Shown piece after piece: positions 46,990-57,460 of a DNA stretch of 64,000 nucleotides. A program made the translations under genes and the position numbers. Origin of the DNA: Levilactobacillus tujiorum (GTDB lineage Bacteria > Bacillota > Bacilli > Lactobacillales > Lactobacillaceae); assembly GCF_012641185.1 (NCBI RefSeq), contig NZ_JAAXLK010000006.1:44161-108160 (forward strand). Reading direction: 5' to 3'. The notes below the pieces were generated by a model, which worked only from the letters and a program-made list of their open reading frames with translations, was not told the origin of the DNA and made no database searches. Each line of letters starts with the position of its first letter. Within the stretch, counting starts at the first letter, position 1.

Positions 46990-47256
46990 ATGAGTGATGC
47001 ACGTAATAACCGCAAGGTTTACCGTGGTCGTGTCGTTTCCGACAAAATGGATAAGACGATCACTGTCGTTGTAGAAACGACGAAGACGGATGCAAGATAT
47101 GGTAAGCGTGTCAAGTACTCCAAGAAGTACAAGGCACATGACGAAAACAACGAAGCACAAACTGGCGACATTGTTGAAATCATGGAAACTCGTCCATTAT
47201 CTGCTACCAAGCGGTTCCGCTTAGTCGACATTGTTGAAAAAGCAGTAATCATTTAG
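46990..47256 (+). CDS. rpsQ: 30S ribosomal protein S17
   Basis: 88 residues, OB-fold; the [14 protein letters not shown] segment is typical. AGAAGGAGG upstream. Confidence 0.96.
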   Translation: MSDARNNRKVYRGRVVSDKMDKTITVVVETTKTDARYGKRVKYSKKYKAHDENNEAQTGDIVEIMETRPLSATKRFRLVDIVEKAVII

Positions 47257-47306
47257 GTGTCGTTTTTATCGTATTCTGAACTAGATCTGAAGGGAGGACA
47301 CTAGCT

Positions 47307-47675
47307 GTGATCCAACAAGAAAGTCGCTTAAAGGTTGCCGATAATTCTGGCGCCCGGGAAATCCTGACTATCAAGGTTCTGGGTGGCTCAAAACGTCGCT
47401 ACGCCGGAATCGGTGATATCATCGTTGCTACTGTCAAACAAGCAACACCAGGTGGCGTTGTCAAAAAAGGTGATGTGGTCAAGGCTGTTATCGTTCGTAC
47501 GAAGTCTCGTGTACGTCGTAATGACGGTTCTTACATTGGTTTTGATGAGAATGCTGCTGTGCTGATTAAAGACGACAAGAGCCCACAAGGGACTCGGATC
47601 TTTGGACCAGTTGCACGTGAACTGCGTGACAACGACTTCATGAAGATTATCTCATTAGCACCCGAAGTACTGTAA
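47307..47675 (+). CDS. rplN: 50S ribosomal protein L14
   Basis: 122 residues from GTG 47307 ([20 protein letters not shown]), GGGAGG upstream. First gene of the spc part; the 50-base gap has no clear promoter. Confidence 0.97.
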   Translation: MIQQESRLKVADNSGAREILTIKVLGGSKRRYAGIGDIIVATVKQATPGGVVKKGDVVKAVIVRTKSRVRRNDGSYIGFDENAAVLIKDDKSPQGTRIFGPVARELRDNDFMKIISLAPEVL

Positions 47676-47711
47676 TTAAGAATCGCGTTAAACAAGGAGG
47701 TGCCCACAGGA

Positions 47712-48023
47712 ATGCTTATTAAAACTGGTGACAAGGTCCGCGTGATCGCTGGCAAGGACAAAGGCAAGGAAGGTACTGTTTCCAAAGTCTTCAATGCTAA
47801 GAACCGCGTGATCGTTAAAGGCGTCAATATGATTAAGAAGCACCAAAAAGCTTCTCAAACTAATCCCCAAGGCGGAATTATTGATATTGAAGCACCAATT
47901 CACGCATCCAACGTTATGCTTATTGATCCTTCGAACAACGAACCAACCCGGCTTGGCGTTCGTGTTGAAGATGGTCACAAAGTCCGGTTCGCTAAGAAGT
48001 CCGGCGAAACCATCGACAAATAA
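47712..48023 (+). CDS. rplX: 50S ribosomal protein L24
   Basis: 103 residues from ATG 47712 ([23 protein letters not shown] motif). AAGGAGG ends 11 bases upstream. The in-frame GTG 47700 overlaps that site and is rejected. Confidence 0.94.
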   Translation: MLIKTGDKVRVIAGKDKGKEGTVSKVFNAKNRVIVKGVNMIKKHQKASQTNPQGGIIDIEAPIHASNVMLIDPSNNEPTRLGVRVEDGHKVRFAKKSGETIDK

Positions 48024-48048
48024 TCACTGAAAGGAGGAACATCATTTC

Positions 48049-48591
48049 ATGTCAGCTCGTTTAAAAGAAAAGTACGTTAATGAAATTACACCATCAATGG
48101 TGGAAAAATTCAGCTACAGTTCTGTTATGCAAACGCCGAAGATCGAAAAGATCGTATTGAACATGGGTGTTGGTGATGCTGTTTCCAACGCTAAAAACTT
48201 GGACGAAGCCGTTGAAGAACTTGGTTTGATTTCTGGTCAAAAGCCATTGGTTACTAAGGCCAAGAAGTCAATCGCAACCTTCCGTCTTCGTGAAGGCATG
48301 TCAATCGGTGCTAAGGTTACCCTCCGTGGTGACCGGATGTACGAATTTCTGGATAAGTTGATCAACGTGTCATTGCCACGTGTTCGTGACTTCCATGGTG
48401 TTAGTTCCCGTGCCTTTGATGGTCGTGGTAACTACACTTTGGGGATCAAGGAACAATTGATCTTCCCAGAAATCAACTTTGATAACGTTAACCGTGTTCG
48501 TGGTTTGGACATCGTTATCGTTACGACGGCTAACACTGATGAAGAGTCACGCGAAATGTTGACTCAATTCGGTATGCCGTTTGCACACTAA
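48049..48591 (+). CDS. rplE: 50S ribosomal protein L5
   Basis: 180 residues; 5S rRNA-binding, with [12 protein letters not shown] and the P-site loop [23 protein letters not shown] upstream. Confidence 0.97.
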   Translation: MSARLKEKYVNEITPSMVEKFSYSSVMQTPKIEKIVLNMGVGDAVSNAKNLDEAVEELGLISGQKPLVTKAKKSIATFRLREGMSIGAKVTLRGDRMYEFLDKLINVSLPRVRDFHGVSSRAFDGRGNYTLGIKEQLIFPEINFDNVNRVRGLDIVIVTTANTDEESREMLTQFGMPFAH

Positions 48592-48610
48592 TTAAGGAGG
48601 TTCACACAAA

Positions 48611-48796
48611 TTGGCTAAGAAATCACAAATTGCTAAGAACAAGCGTCCTGCGAAGTTCTCTACACAAGAATATACTCGTTGCGAACGTTGTGGACGTCCA
48701 CACTCTGTTTATCAAAAGTTCCACCTTTGCCGTATCTGCCTACGCGAACTTGCCCACAAGGGTCAAATTCCTGGTATGAAGAAGGCTAGTTGGTAA
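48611..48796 (+). CDS. rpsN: 30S ribosomal protein S14, zinc-binding type
   Basis: 61 residues from TTG 48611, with AAGGAGG upstream. The CERCG and CRIC pairs make this the short zinc (C+) form, also called type Z. Confidence 0.96.
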   Translation: MAKKSQIAKNKRPAKFSTQEYTRCERCGRPHSVYQKFHLCRICLRELAHKGQIPGMKKASW

Positions 48797-48829
48797 AACG
48801 AATTTTAAACAAAGGGAGGGTAAACGTTA

Positions 48830-49228
48830 ATGTCCATGACTGATCCTATTGCAGACTTCTTGACGCGGATCCGTAACGCCAACATGGTGCGTCACGAATC
48901 ACTCGAAGTACCTGCATCTAAAATTAAACGCGACATCGCTGAAATCCTGAAGCGCGAAGGGTTCATCCGTAACGTCGAATACATCGATGATGACAAGCAA
49001 GGCATCATCCGCGTATTCCTGAAGTACGGTAAGGATAACCAACGTGTCATCAGTGGTTTGAAGCGTATTTCTAAGCCCGGCTTACGTTCATACGTTAAGG
49101 CCGACGCTGTACCAAAGGTTTTAAACGGTTTAGGTATCGCTATTATCTCCACCTCTGAAGGGGTAGTTACTGATAAAGAAGCGCGTGCTAAGAAAATCGG
49201 TGGCGAAGTTCTCGCCTACGTTTGGTAA
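48830..49228 (+). CDS. rpsH: 30S ribosomal protein S8
   Basis: 132 residues ([19 protein letters not shown]). Regulator of the spc operon in E. coli. GGGAGGG upstream. ATG 48836 is an alternative start. Confidence 0.96.
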   Translation: MSMTDPIADFLTRIRNANMVRHESLEVPASKIKRDIAEILKREGFIRNVEYIDDDKQGIIRVFLKYGKDNQRVISGLKRISKPGLRSYVKADAVPKVLNGLGIAIISTSEGVVTDKEARAKKIGGEVLAYVW

Positions 49229-49258
49229 AACTTTTAAAAAGATAGGAGGTGCCTTACA

Positions 49259-49795
49259 GTGAGTCGTATTGGTTATAAAACGGTCAACGTCCCAGCTGGC
49301 GTTGAAGTTAAGCGCGATGGTGATCAAGTGACTGTCAAAGGTCCTAAGGGTTCTTTAACCCGGACGTTCTCAGACATCATCACCATGAAGATTAGTGACG
49401 GTGCGGTTGATTTCGACCGTCCTGACAACAACAACAAGACCCGTGCTCTTCACGGTACTCAGCGAGCTAACTTGAACAACATGGTTGAAGGTGTTGTTAA
49501 TGGTTTCGCTAAGACCTTGAAGTTGGTCGGTGTTGGTTACCGTGTTCAAGCTAAGGGTAAGACTTTGGTATTGAGCGTTGGTTACTCCAACCCTGTTGAA
49601 ATGGCTATTCCAGAAGATTTAGAGGTTAAGGTTCCTGATAACACAACCATCAACATCTCTGGGATCAGCAAGCAAGAAGTCGGTGACTTTGCTGCCGAAG
49701 TTCGTGCTGTTCGTTCACCAGAACCTTACAAAGGTAAGGGTATCCGTTACGAAAACGAATACGTTCGGATTCGTGAAGGTAAGACTGGTAAGTAA
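49259..49795 (+). CDS. rplF: 50S ribosomal protein L6
   Basis: 178 residues from GTG 49259 ([17 protein letters not shown]), with TAGGAGGTG upstream. Two similar domains; C-terminal [14 protein letters not shown] is typical. Confidence 0.97.
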   Translation: MSRIGYKTVNVPAGVEVKRDGDQVTVKGPKGSLTRTFSDIITMKISDGAVDFDRPDNNNKTRALHGTQRANLNNMVEGVVNGFAKTLKLVGVGYRVQAKGKTLVLSVGYSNPVEMAIPEDLEVKVPDNTTINISGISKQEVGDFAAEVRAVRSPEPYKGKGIRYENEYVRIREGKTGK

Positions 49796-49842
49796 CAGTA
49801 ACGCAGCTTAATTGCTGATAATTCTACAAAGAGGTGACTATT

Positions 49843-50199
49843 TTGATTACAAAACCAGATAAGAATAAGACACGTCAAAAGCGTCATATGCGTGTTCGTA
49901 ACAAAATTTCTGGAACTGCAGAACGCCCACGCTTAAACGTTTTCCGCTCTAACAAAAACATCTACGCTCAAGTCATTGATGACGTAGCGGGTGTCACGCT
50001 TGTTAGTGCCTCAACGTTAGACAGCGAAGTGAGTGGTGACAACAAGACCGACCAAGCTAAGGCTGTTGGTGTTTTAGTTGCTAAGCGTGCTGTCGAAAAG
50101 AAGATTAGCAACGTCGTGTTTGATCGTGGCGGTTACTTATACCACGGCCGTGTTCAAGCATTGGCAGAAGCTGCTCGTGAAAACGGGCTAGAATTTTAA
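49843..50199 (+). CDS. rplR: 50S ribosomal protein L18
   Basis: 118 residues from TTG 49843 ([19 protein letters not shown]), with GAGGTG 6 bases upstream; GTG 49834 lies inside that site. 5S rRNA-binding. Confidence 0.93.
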   Translation: MITKPDKNKTRQKRHMRVRNKISGTAERPRLNVFRSNKNIYAQVIDDVAGVTLVSASTLDSEVSGDNKTDQAKAVGVLVAKRAVEKKISNVVFDRGGYLYHGRVQALAEAARENGLEF

Positions 50200-50221
50200 C
50201 AGTAAGGAGGAATAACCACAC

Positions 50222-50725
50222 ATGGCAAAATTTATTGATCCCGACAAGTTAGAACTTGAAGATAACGTTGTTGCTATCAACCGGATCACCAAAGTTGTTA
50301 AAGGTGGCCGTCGTCTTCGGTTCTCAGCACTTGTAATTGTCGGCGATAAGAACGGTCACGTTGGCTTTGGTACTGGTAAAGCTCAAGAAGTTCCAGAAGC
50401 TATTCGTAAGGCTGTTGAAGCCGCTCGTAAGAACTTGATCGAAGTTCCAATCGTGGGAACGACCATTCCTCACGAAGCACTTGGTCTTTACGGTGGGGGT
50501 AAGATCTTACTTAAGCCTGCTGCTGAAGGTTCTGGAGTTACTGCTGGTGGTGCCGTACGTTCCGTCATGGAATTAGCCGGTGTTGCTGACGTTACTTCCA
50601 AGCGTCTTGGCTCTAACACGCCAGTTAACGCAGTTCGTGCCACTTTTGCTGGCCTTGCTGAGTTGAAGCGTGCTGAAGAAGTTGCCGCTCTCCGTGGTGT
50701 CTCTCTTCAACACTTAGCTGAATAA
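50222..50725 (+). CDS. rpsE: 30S ribosomal protein S5
   Basis: 167 residues; N-terminal dsRBD-like fold with [20 protein letters not shown], the spectinomycin-site loop. TAAGGAGG upstream. Confidence 0.97.
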   Translation: MAKFIDPDKLELEDNVVAINRITKVVKGGRRLRFSALVIVGDKNGHVGFGTGKAQEVPEAIRKAVEAARKNLIEVPIVGTTIPHEALGLYGGGKILLKPAAEGSGVTAGGAVRSVMELAGVADVTSKRLGSNTPVNAVRATFAGLAELKRAEEVAALRGVSLQHLAE

Positions 50726-50739
50726 GGAGGGGTATTAAA

Positions 50740-50922
50740 ATGGCTCAATTAAAAGTTACTTTAATTCATAGTGCTGCACATCGCCTCCCTAAACAGCGGA
50801 AGATCGTGGAATCGCTCGGTTTGAACCGTGTTAACAGCACTGTTGTGAAACCTGACAACGAAGCCACTCGCGGTGCGCTTTTCCAAATCGCACATTTAAT
50901 TAAGGTTGAAGAAGTTAAGTAG
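50740..50922 (+). CDS. rpmD: 50S ribosomal protein L30
   Basis: 60 residues, the short bacterial form. AAGGAGG at the end of rpsE lies before the ATG. Confidence 0.96.
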   Translation: MAQLKVTLIHSAAHRLPKQRKIVESLGLNRVNSTVVKPDNEATRGALFQIAHLIKVEEVK

Positions 50923-50957
50923 TACTCATTTCATTTTATAAGGAGGTGCGCAATAGC

Positions 50958-51392
50958 ATGAAGTTGAACGAATTAAAACCTGCTGAAGGCTCACGGAAGG
51001 TTCGTAACCGGGTCGGTCGTGGTGATTCATCTGGTAACGGTAAGACTGCTGGGCGTGGCCAAAAGGGTCAAAAGGCTCGTAGCAAGACTCGTTTGGGTTT
51101 TGAAGGTGGCCAAATGCCACTGTACCGTCGGATTCCAAAGCGTGGGTTTACCAACATTAACCGTAAGGAATTTGCTGTCGTAAACTTATCCGCTTTGAAC
51201 GTCTTTGATGATGGTGCTGAAGTTACTCCAGCTGCCTTAGTCGAAGCCGGCATCGTGAAGAACGAAAAGGCCGGTGTCAAGATCTTAGGTAACGGCGAAG
51301 TAACGAAGAAGTTAACGGTTAAAGCCGCTAAGTTCTCCAAGTCAGCTGCCGAAGCTATCGAAGCTGCTGGTGGTAAGACTGAGGTGATTTAA
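50958..51392 (+). CDS. rplO: 50S ribosomal protein L15
   Basis: 144 residues from ATG 50958 ([14 protein letters not shown]), basic Gly-rich N-terminal extension. AAGGAGG lies about 12 bases upstream; the in-frame GTG 50946 overlaps it. Its stop shares a base with secY (TAATG). Confidence 0.96.
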   Translation: MKLNELKPAEGSRKVRNRVGRGDSSGNGKTAGRGQKGQKARSKTRLGFEGGQMPLYRRIPKRGFTNINRKEFAVVNLSALNVFDDGAEVTPAALVEAGIVKNEKAGVKILGNGEVTKKLTVKAAKFSKSAAEAIEAAGGKTEVI

Positions 51393-52723
51393 TGCTCTCA
51401 AGCTTAAAAAACGCGTTTAAGATTAAAGATATTCGTAAAAAGATTCTCTTTACTCTTCTGGTTTTGATTGTCTTTCGGTTGGGTACCTATATTACTGTCC
51501 CCGGCATTAACGCGAAGGCACTTCAAAGCGTTGCGTCTTCTGGGTTAGTTAGTATTCTAGATACCTTCAGTGGTGGTGGGTTAACCAACTATTCCATCTT
51601 CGCGATGGGGGTTTCACCTTACATCACTGCACAAATCGTTATTCAATTGCTACAGATGGACATCGTTCCACGCTTTGTTGAATGGAGTAAACAAGGGGAC
51701 GTTGGTCGACGGAAGTTAAACCAAGCTACGCGTTACTTAGCGATTGCTTTGGCCTTTGTCCAGTCGATCGGGATCACTGCCGGTTTCAGTGCGTTAAGCT
51801 CAATGAAGCTGGTGCAAAATCCTAGTGTGGCAACATACTTATCAATTGGGTTAATCCTGACTGGTGGGACCATGTTGACCACTTGGATGGGTGATATGAT
51901 CACCGATCGTGGATTAGGTAACGGGATTTCAATGATTATCTTTGCGGGTATCATTGCTCGGACGCCTACTTCTGTTCACAAACTTTACCGTAATTACTTC
52001 GTTGACATTGCTAACGGTGACCTGTGGAAGAGTGTACTCTTTGTCTTAGGTTTAGTGGTCTTGGTTCTGTTGATTATCACGTTTACGACGTGGGTTCAAC
52101 AAGCCGAACGACGGGTTCCTATGCAATACACACGGCGGGTATCTGGTTCGCCAGATAGCAGTTATCTTCCTTTAAAGGTTAACGTCGCTGGGGTTATTCC
52201 AGTTATCTTCGCAAGTTCGTTTATTGCCACGCCACAGACTATTCTGATGGCTTTCCAAAACACGCACTCGCAAGATGCTTGGTACCAGACTATGACCAAC
52301 CTTTTCAACATGCAAACCGTTGATGGTGCCATTCTGTACACCGTTCTGATCATTGTGTTCACGTTCTTCTATGCGTTCGTTCAAGTTAACCCAGAAAAGT
52401 TGTCTGAGAACCTGCAAAAGCAGGGGAGCTACATTCCTGGTGTTTGGCCTGGTCACGAAACGCAGTCATACGTTTCCAGTTTGTTGATGCGACTCAGCAC
52501 TGTTGGGTCACTCTTCCTTGGATTCATTTCCTTAATTCCGTTGTTAGCCCAAAATCTTTGGGACTTAGATGAGTCTATTGGTTTAGGTGGTACCAGCCTC
52601 TTAATCGTCGTTGGTGTGGCCATCGAAACCATGCGACAGGTTGACGGATTGATGATGAAGCGCGAATACGTCGGCTTTATTCAAGGGTCACCAGATGATC
52701 CGCAAGGTCCAGAACCAGCTTAA
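51392..52723 (+). CDS. secY: Protein translocase subunit SecY
   Basis: 443 residues with ten membrane helices; forms the SecYEG channel. The plug and pore region, loop RRVPMQYTRR and the C-terminal GGTSLLIVVGVAIETMRQVDG are all present. One-base overlap with rplO couples translation. A stem-loop at 52733-52765 follows. Confidence 0.97.
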   Translation: MLSSLKNAFKIKDIRKKILFTLLVLIVFRLGTYITVPGINAKALQSVASSGLVSILDTFSGGGLTNYSIFAMGVSPYITAQIVIQLLQMDIVPRFVEWSKQGDVGRRKLNQATRYLAIALAFVQSIGITAGFSALSSMKLVQNPSVATYLSIGLILTGGTMLTTWMGDMITDRGLGNGISMIIFAGIIARTPTSVHKLYRNYFVDIANGDLWKSVLFVLGLVVLVLLIITFTTWVQQAERRVPMQYTRRVSGSPDSSYLPLKVNVAGVIPVIFASSFIATPQTILMAFQNTHSQDAWYQTMTNLFNMQTVDGAILYTVLIIVFTFFYAFVQVNPEKLSENLQKQGSYIPGVWPGHETQSYVSSLLMRLSTVGSLFLGFISLIPLLAQNLWDLDESIGLGGTSLLIVVGVAIETMRQVDGLMMKREYVGFIQGSPDDPQGPEPA

Positions 52724-52732
52724 TGAGTTTCC

Positions 52733-52765
52733 AGCGGGTGTGTTGATCTAATTGGCACACCTGCT
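52733..52765 (+). terminator. Weak terminator-like stem between secY and adk
   Basis: AGCGGGTGTG pairs with CACACCTGCT (one G-U pair) around a 13-base loop, but only scattered T follow (TTGTGTATTT). It may be a partial terminator or processing site. Confidence 0.5.
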
Positions 52766-52807
52766 TGTGTATTTCAGGCTAATAATTTTGAAATAAGGAG
52801 AACGAAC

Positions 52808-53467
52808 ATGACAGCAATGAATTTAATCCTCATGGGCCTACCGGGTGCCGGTAAGGGAACCCAAGCTCAAAAGATTATCGACGAGTTCCATCTACCGCAT
52901 ATTTCTACGGGAGATATCTTCCGTGAAGCGATGAAGAACGAAACCGAAATGGGCTTGGCAGCTAAGAAGTTCATCGATAAAGGTGAATTGGTACCGGATG
53001 AAGTCACAAATGGCATCGTTCGTGATCGCTTAGCTCAAGATGATACTAAGGTTGGGTTCATGCTTGATGGTTTCCCTCGTTCGTTAGTTCAAGCCGAAGC
53101 TTTAGATAGCTTTGGTCCTGAATTGAACCGGACCATCAACGCTGTGATCAACATTCACGTTGAACCCGATGTCTTAGTTGAACGCCTTTCCGGTCGGTAC
53201 ATCTGCCGGACTTGTGGCGCAACCTATCACAAGCTTTACAACAACCCTAAGGTTGAAGGGACTTGTGATGTGTGTGGCGGCCATGATTTCTATCAACGTG
53301 AAGATGATAAGCCTGAAACGGTGAAGAATCGTCTGGCGGTTAACCTGAAGGCTAACACGCCATTGGTCGATTACTACACCAAGAAGGGGTTACTCTTCAC
53401 CGTAGATGGTGACCGGGCTATCGATGATGTTTATGCTGACATTGAAAAGATCTTGAAGAACCTATAG
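52808..53467 (+). CDS. adk: Adenylate kinase
   Basis: 219 residues. P-loop [10 protein letters not shown], and a zinc-type LID with CRTC and CDVC pairs typical of Gram-positive long-form Adk. Converts AMP + ATP to 2 ADP. AAGGAG lies 7 bases before ATG 52808. Confidence 0.97.
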   Translation: MTAMNLILMGLPGAGKGTQAQKIIDEFHLPHISTGDIFREAMKNETEMGLAAKKFIDKGELVPDEVTNGIVRDRLAQDDTKVGFMLDGFPRSLVQAEALDSFGPELNRTINAVINIHVEPDVLVERLSGRYICRTCGATYHKLYNNPKVEGTCDVCGGHDFYQREDDKPETVKNRLAVNLKANTPLVDYYTKKGLLFTVDGDRAIDDVYADIEKILKNL

Positions 53468-53481
53468 GTTTTACTAAGTTC

Positions 53482-53591
53482 TTGCTAAGTTGTGGGAATT
53501 ATGGTAGACTTATTCAGGTTTAGCCTGTAAATGGCGTGCTATCGCGATTCACAGGTGCTAGGTGGGAGCAAAATCCTTGTTCCCGCTGCTT
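53482..53591 (+). promoter_or_regulatory. Internal promoter and leader upstream of infA
   Basis: TTGCTA (53482-53487), a 17-base spacer ending TGG, TAGACT (53505-53510). The leader folds into CCTGTAAAT/ATTCACAGG (53524-53532 with 53547-53555, one mismatch) and an 8-bp stem GGGAGCAA/TTGTTCCC (53564-53571 with 53577-53584) followed by CTTTT. It suggests separate control of infA-rpmJ-rpsM-rpsK-rpoA-rplQ. Confidence 0.55.
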
Positions 53592-53631
53592 TTACGTGTA
53601 TTTTACACGCAATTAAAAGGGAGGTACTTTC

Positions 53632-53850
53632 GTGGCGAAAAGCGATGTCATCGAAGTCGAAGGTAAAGTTACCGAAACATTACCTAACGCAATGTTTCGG
53701 GTCGAATTAGAAAACGGTCATGAGATTCTCGCTCACGTTTCCGGAAAGATTCGGATGCATTACATCCGGATTCTGCCTGGTGATCGAGTAACTGTTGAAA
53801 TGTCACCGTATGACTTGTCTAAAGGCCGGATTACTTATCGTTTCAAGTAA
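53632..53850 (+). CDS. infA: Translation initiation factor IF-1
   Basis: 72 residues from GTG 53632 ([20 protein letters not shown]), OB-fold; exact family length. GGGAGG upstream. Confidence 0.97.
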   Translation: MAKSDVIEVEGKVTETLPNAMFRVELENGHEILAHVSGKIRMHYIRILPGDRVTVEMSPYDLSKGRITYRFK

Positions 53851-53879
53851 CCACCTGGACAGATGTAGGAGGGATATTC

Positions 53880-53999
53880 ATGAAAGTAAGACCATCAGTT
53901 AAGCCAATGTGCGAACACTGCAAGGTTATCAAGCGTAAGGGTCGAGTAATGGTTATTTGCTCAGCCAACCCTAAGCACAAACAACGCCAGGGTAAGTAA
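53880..53999 (+). CDS. rpmJ: 50S ribosomal protein L36
   Basis: 39 residues starting [20 protein letters not shown] and ending in the HKQRQG signature. Zinc ligands are C11, C14, C27 and H33. GGAGGG lies 7 bases before the ATG. It is easily missed because of its size. Confidence 0.96.
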   Translation: MKVRPSVKPMCEHCKVIKRKGRVMVICSANPKHKQRQGK

Positions 54000-54025
54000 T
54001 TCAATTTATAGGAGGTGCACATTAA

Positions 54026-54391
54026 ATGCCACGTATTGCTGGAGTGGATTTACCACGTGATAAGCGAATCGCTTATGGTTTGACTTACATTTTTGGAATC
54101 GGGATCAACACCGCACACAAGATTGTTGCGGATGCTGGTGTCCCAGAAGACGTTCGGGTTCGCGATTTGACACCTGATCAAGAAGATAAGGTACGTGCCG
54201 AAGTCGACAAGTACAAGGTTGAAGGTGACTTACGTCGTGAAGTTAGCCTGAACATCAAGAACTTGCAAGAAATCGGTTCTTACCGTGGTATGCGTCACCG
54301 TCGCGGTTTACCTGTTCGCGGCCAACACACCAAGAACAATGCCCGCACTCGGAAGGGTAAAGCCGTTTCGATTGCCGGTAAGAAGAAGTAA
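54026..54391 (+). CDS. rpsM: 30S ribosomal protein S13
   Basis: 121 residues; RNA-binding C-terminal tail [27 protein letters not shown] upstream. Confidence 0.97.
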   Translation: MPRIAGVDLPRDKRIAYGLTYIFGIGINTAHKIVADAGVPEDVRVRDLTPDQEDKVRAEVDKYKVEGDLRREVSLNIKNLQEIGSYRGMRHRRGLPVRGQHTKNNARTRKGKAVSIAGKKK

Positions 54392-54408
54392 AGGAGGGTA
54401 AACACTTT

Positions 54409-54798
54409 ATGGCTACTAGAAAAACTAGTCGCAAGCGTCGGGTCAAAAAGAACATTGAATCCGGTGTTGCACACATTCATGCTACGTTTAACAACACATT
54501 GGTTATGATCACTGACGTTCAAGGGAACGCTATTGCTTGGTCATCTGCTGGTGCCTTAGGTTTCAAGGGTAGTCGGAAGTCAACGCCATTTGCTGCACAA
54601 ATGGCCGCTGAAGCCGCTGCTAAGTCATCACAAGAACACGGTGTTAAGTCCGTTGAAGTTGCTGTCAAGGGTCCAGGTTCTGGACGTGAAGCTGCTATCC
54701 GGGCTATCCAAGCTGCTGGTATCGAAGTTACGGCTATCCGTGACGTTACGCCAGTGCCTCATAATGGGACTCGTCCTCCAAAGCGCCGTCGGGTTTAA
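54409..54798 (+). CDS. rpsK: 30S ribosomal protein S11
   Basis: 129 residues; GGGSGREAA-type segment ([14 protein letters not shown]) and C-terminal [11 protein letters not shown] typical. AAAGGAGGG upstream. Confidence 0.97.
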   Translation: MATRKTSRKRRVKKNIESGVAHIHATFNNTLVMITDVQGNAIAWSSAGALGFKGSRKSTPFAAQMAAEAAAKSSQEHGVKSVEVAVKGPGSGREAAIRAIQAAGIEVTAIRDVTPVPHNGTRPPKRRRV

Positions 54799-54885
54799 CG
54801 TGAGCGTTTCATTAATGAGGGCAACCTTCATGATGGGATTGACTTATAGGAGCTCAACGCGGTTTGAAAGGGGTAAACGATAAGA

Positions 54886-55836
54886 ATGATTGAATTTGAA
54901 AAGCCTAACATTCATAAAATTGATGAGAGTAGCAACTACGGTAAGTTTGTTGTTGAACCGTTGGAACGTGGTTACGGGACAACGTTAGGGAACTCCTTAC
55001 GTCGGATCTTACTTTCATCATTACCTGGTGCAGCTGTTACCAGCATTCAAATCGACGGGGTTTTACATGAGTTTTCAACGGTCGAAGGCGTTGTTGAAGA
55101 TGTCACGCAGATCATCTTAAATGTTAAGAAGATTGCGCTGAAGCTTAACGGCTCCGACGATCAAGAGGAAGCTATGGAAATCAACGTTAAGGGACCAGCC
55201 CAAATCACTGCCGGTGATATTGTTGCGGGTGCTGACGTTGATGTCTTAAACCCAGATCTGTACATTGCTACGGTTGCCGATGGGGCAACGTTCCATATGC
55301 GGATGACTGCAGATAAGGGCCGTGGCTATGTTTCTGCTGACGAGCACAAAGCTCAGAATACGGAAATGCCAATTGGTGTTTTAGCTGTTGATTCCATTTA
55401 CACCCCAATCGAACGGGTTAACTACCAAGTAGAGAATGCACGGGTTGGCCAACGGGCTGACTATGATAAATTGACCCTGGATGTTTGGACAAACGGTTCA
55501 ATTAATCCAAGCGAAGCCATTTCATTGGCTGCTAAGATCTTAACCGAACATCTGGCTATGTTTGTCGACTTGACCGACGAAGCTAAGAATGCGGAAATCA
55601 TGGTTGAAAAAGAAGAAACGCATAAGGAAAAGATGCTTGAGATGACCATCGAAGAGCTCGACTTATCCGTTCGTTCTTACAACTGCTTGAAGCGTGCTGG
55701 TATCAACACGGTCCAAGAATTGACTAATAAGACTGAAGCAGACATGATGAAGGTTCGTAACTTGGGTCGCAAGTCCCTTGAAGAAGTTAAAGCTAAGTTA
55801 GCTGACTTAGGTTTGTCACTTCGGAAGGAAGACTAA
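54886..55836 (+). CDS. rpoA: DNA-directed RNA polymerase alpha subunit
   Basis: 316 residues: N-terminal assembly domain (about 1-230), linker, and C-terminal DNA-binding domain with [13 protein letters not shown] and [18 protein letters not shown] lies about 12 bases before the ATG, a long spacing. Confidence 0.97.
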   Translation: MIEFEKPNIHKIDESSNYGKFVVEPLERGYGTTLGNSLRRILLSSLPGAAVTSIQIDGVLHEFSTVEGVVEDVTQIILNVKKIALKLNGSDDQEEAMEINVKGPAQITAGDIVAGADVDVLNPDLYIATVADGATFHMRMTADKGRGYVSADEHKAQNTEMPIGVLAVDSIYTPIERVNYQVENARVGQRADYDKLTLDVWTNGSINPSEAISLAAKILTEHLAMFVDLTDEAKNAEIMVEKEETHKEKMLEMTIEELDLSVRSYNCLKRAGINTVQELTNKTEADMMKVRNLGRKSLEEVKAKLADLGLSLRKED

Positions 55837-55866
55837 TTTTAGACACTCAAAGGAGGGTTTCTGGTT

Positions 55867-56250
55867 ATGAGTTACCGTAAATTACAACGGACTAGTTCTC
55901 AACGTCGCGCATTGTTACGTGATTTGACTACCAGTTTGATTTTAAACGGTCGCATCGAAACGACTGAAGCACGCGCTAAAGAAGTTCGTAAGACGGCTGA
56001 CCAAATGATTACCTTGGGTAAGCAAGGCGACTTGCACGCCCGGCGCCAAGCTGCTGCGTTCATCCGTAACGTGGTTGCTGATGTTAAGGAAGACGGCGAT
56101 GATGTTGTCGTTACCAGCGCATTGCAAAAGGTATTCAGCGAATTAGCACCTAAGTACGCTGATCGTAACGGTGGTTACACGCGTATCTTAAAGACGATGC
56201 CTCGTCGCGGTGATGGTGCCGCTATGGCTGTCTTGGAATTCGTTGACTAA
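55867..56250 (+). CDS. rplQ: 50S ribosomal protein L17
   Basis: 127 residues; begins [20 protein letters not shown]. Last gene of the alpha operon; the structured RNA directly downstream is annotated separately. Confidence 0.97.
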   Translation: MSYRKLQRTSSQRRALLRDLTTSLILNGRIETTEARAKEVRKTADQMITLGKQGDLHARRQAAAFIRNVVADVKEDGDDVVVTSALQKVFSELAPKYADRNGGYTRILKTMPRRGDGAAMAVLEFVD

Positions 56251-56313
56251 TTTTAGTTAATGGTTTCAGGGTGTGATCACGACCCTAAACGTGATACCAA
56301 TATGCTTTAAATT

Positions 56314-56424
56314 AATCACTAGAACTATGTGGTATAGAGCGCTACGATGATGGGGAATTCTTTCCGAGTCTAGCTTGAATGGGGGCGAAAGCCTCAGCGC
56401 CGCTAGTTTGTTAGTGATTTTTTT
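56314..56424 (+). ncRNA. Structured 3'-UTR element downstream of rplQ (L17DE-like) ending in a terminator
   Basis: An outer stem pairs AATCACTA (56314-56321) with TAGTGATT (56412-56419), extended by AAC/GTT, and runs into seven T. Inside are a GNRA hairpin (GGGGGC, GAAA, GCCTC near 56381-56395) and a GGGGAATTCTTTCC hairpin near 56352-56365. The position and terminator fit the L17 downstream element described in Lactobacillales, but I cannot run its covariance model. The following stretch 56425-56553 shows nothing else. Confidence 0.6.
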
Positions 56425-56553
56425 ATACCCTTTTTTAGGAAAAGACGGAAATCTTCGTGGTTGTTCTTGCCATGGTTATTTTGGGTAATGGTGATGGGAC
56501 GGCTTAGACGTCTTAAATTCTGAACAATTATCAGCAAATCTTAGGCACACCTC

Positions 56554-56582
56554 TTCGGTCTGCTGCGAATATTTGGTATAAT
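56554..56582 (+). promoter_or_regulatory. Promoter of the ecf operon
   Basis: TTCGGT (56554-56559), a 17-base spacer ending TGG and TATAAT (56577-56582), an extended -10 promoter. Confidence 0.6.
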
Positions 56583-56620
56583 TAGCGGTGACTTTTTTCG
56601 AAGGAGAATCAACAGCACGG

Positions 56621-57460
56621 ATGGCAAATATCATTGAAGTTAAACATCTGACTTACCGTTATCAAGAAAACGATCAGCGTCCCGCCCTAGATGACGTGTC
56701 TTTCGACGTGCATGCTGGGGAATGGCTGGCGATTGTCGGGCATAACGGGAGTGGTAAATCGACGTTAGCGAAGTCTTTAGACGGGTTATTGCCGTTTACC
56801 ACCGGTGAAGTCGCCGTGGCGGGAATTAAACTGACGCCGGCAACCGTTTGGCAGGTGCGTGAGAAGATCGGTATGATTTTCCAGAACCCTGATAACCAGT
56901 TTGTGGGCGCAACGGTTGCGGATGACGTGGCTTTTGGCTTAGAGAACCGGCAGATTCCGCGTGATGAGATGTTGCCGCGTGTTCAGGCGGCGATTGAGCA
57001 GGTTGGGATGGCTGAGTTTGCGCATCGTGAGCCCAGTTCTTTGTCTGGCGGTCAAAAGCAGCGCGTGGCTTTAGCGGGCATCATTGCCATTGCGCCGGAT
57101 GTTTTGATTCTCGATGAAGCAACGAGTATGCTGGACCCTCAGGGACGGCGCGACATGCTGGACTTGGTCCGTCAGTTGCGAGTAGAAAAGCAGCTGACAG
57201 TCATCTCGATTACGCATGACATTGATGAAGCCGCTGGCGCCGATCGCGTCTTAGTGGTTGATGATGGTCAGCTGGTGGATGAGGCCGATCCGGCCACGAT
57301 CTTTGCGCAAGGCGAACGGTTGATTGAGTTAGGGTTGGACTTACCCTTTACGGCAAAATTAAAAGCGGCGTTGCGGCGACGAGGGATCGAAACGCCGGCA
57401 ACGTATCAAACGGCGGCGGAAATGGAGGAGTGGCTGTGGCAATCACTTTCGAACACGTAA
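56621..57460 (+). CDS. ecfA1: ECF transporter ATPase A1
   Basis: 279 residues. Walker [11 protein letters not shown]-loop with [10 protein letters not shown], signature SLSGGQKQR, Walker B VLILDEAT. Forms the group II ECF energising module with EcfA2 and EcfT, shared by several vitamin-binding S components encoded elsewhere. ATG 56621 ([14 protein letters not shown]) is the only family-consistent start, although AAGGAG is 14 bases away. Confidence 0.95.
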   Translation: MANIIEVKHLTYRYQENDQRPALDDVSFDVHAGEWLAIVGHNGSGKSTLAKSLDGLLPFTTGEVAVAGIKLTPATVWQVREKIGMIFQNPDNQFVGATVADDVAFGLENRQIPRDEMLPRVQAAIEQVGMAEFAHREPSSLSGGQKQRVALAGIIAIAPDVLILDEATSMLDPQGRRDMLDLVRQLRVEKQLTVISITHDIDEAAGADRVLVVDDGQLVDEADPATIFAQGERLIELGLDLPFTAKLKAALRRRGIETPATYQTAAEMEEWLWQSLSNT

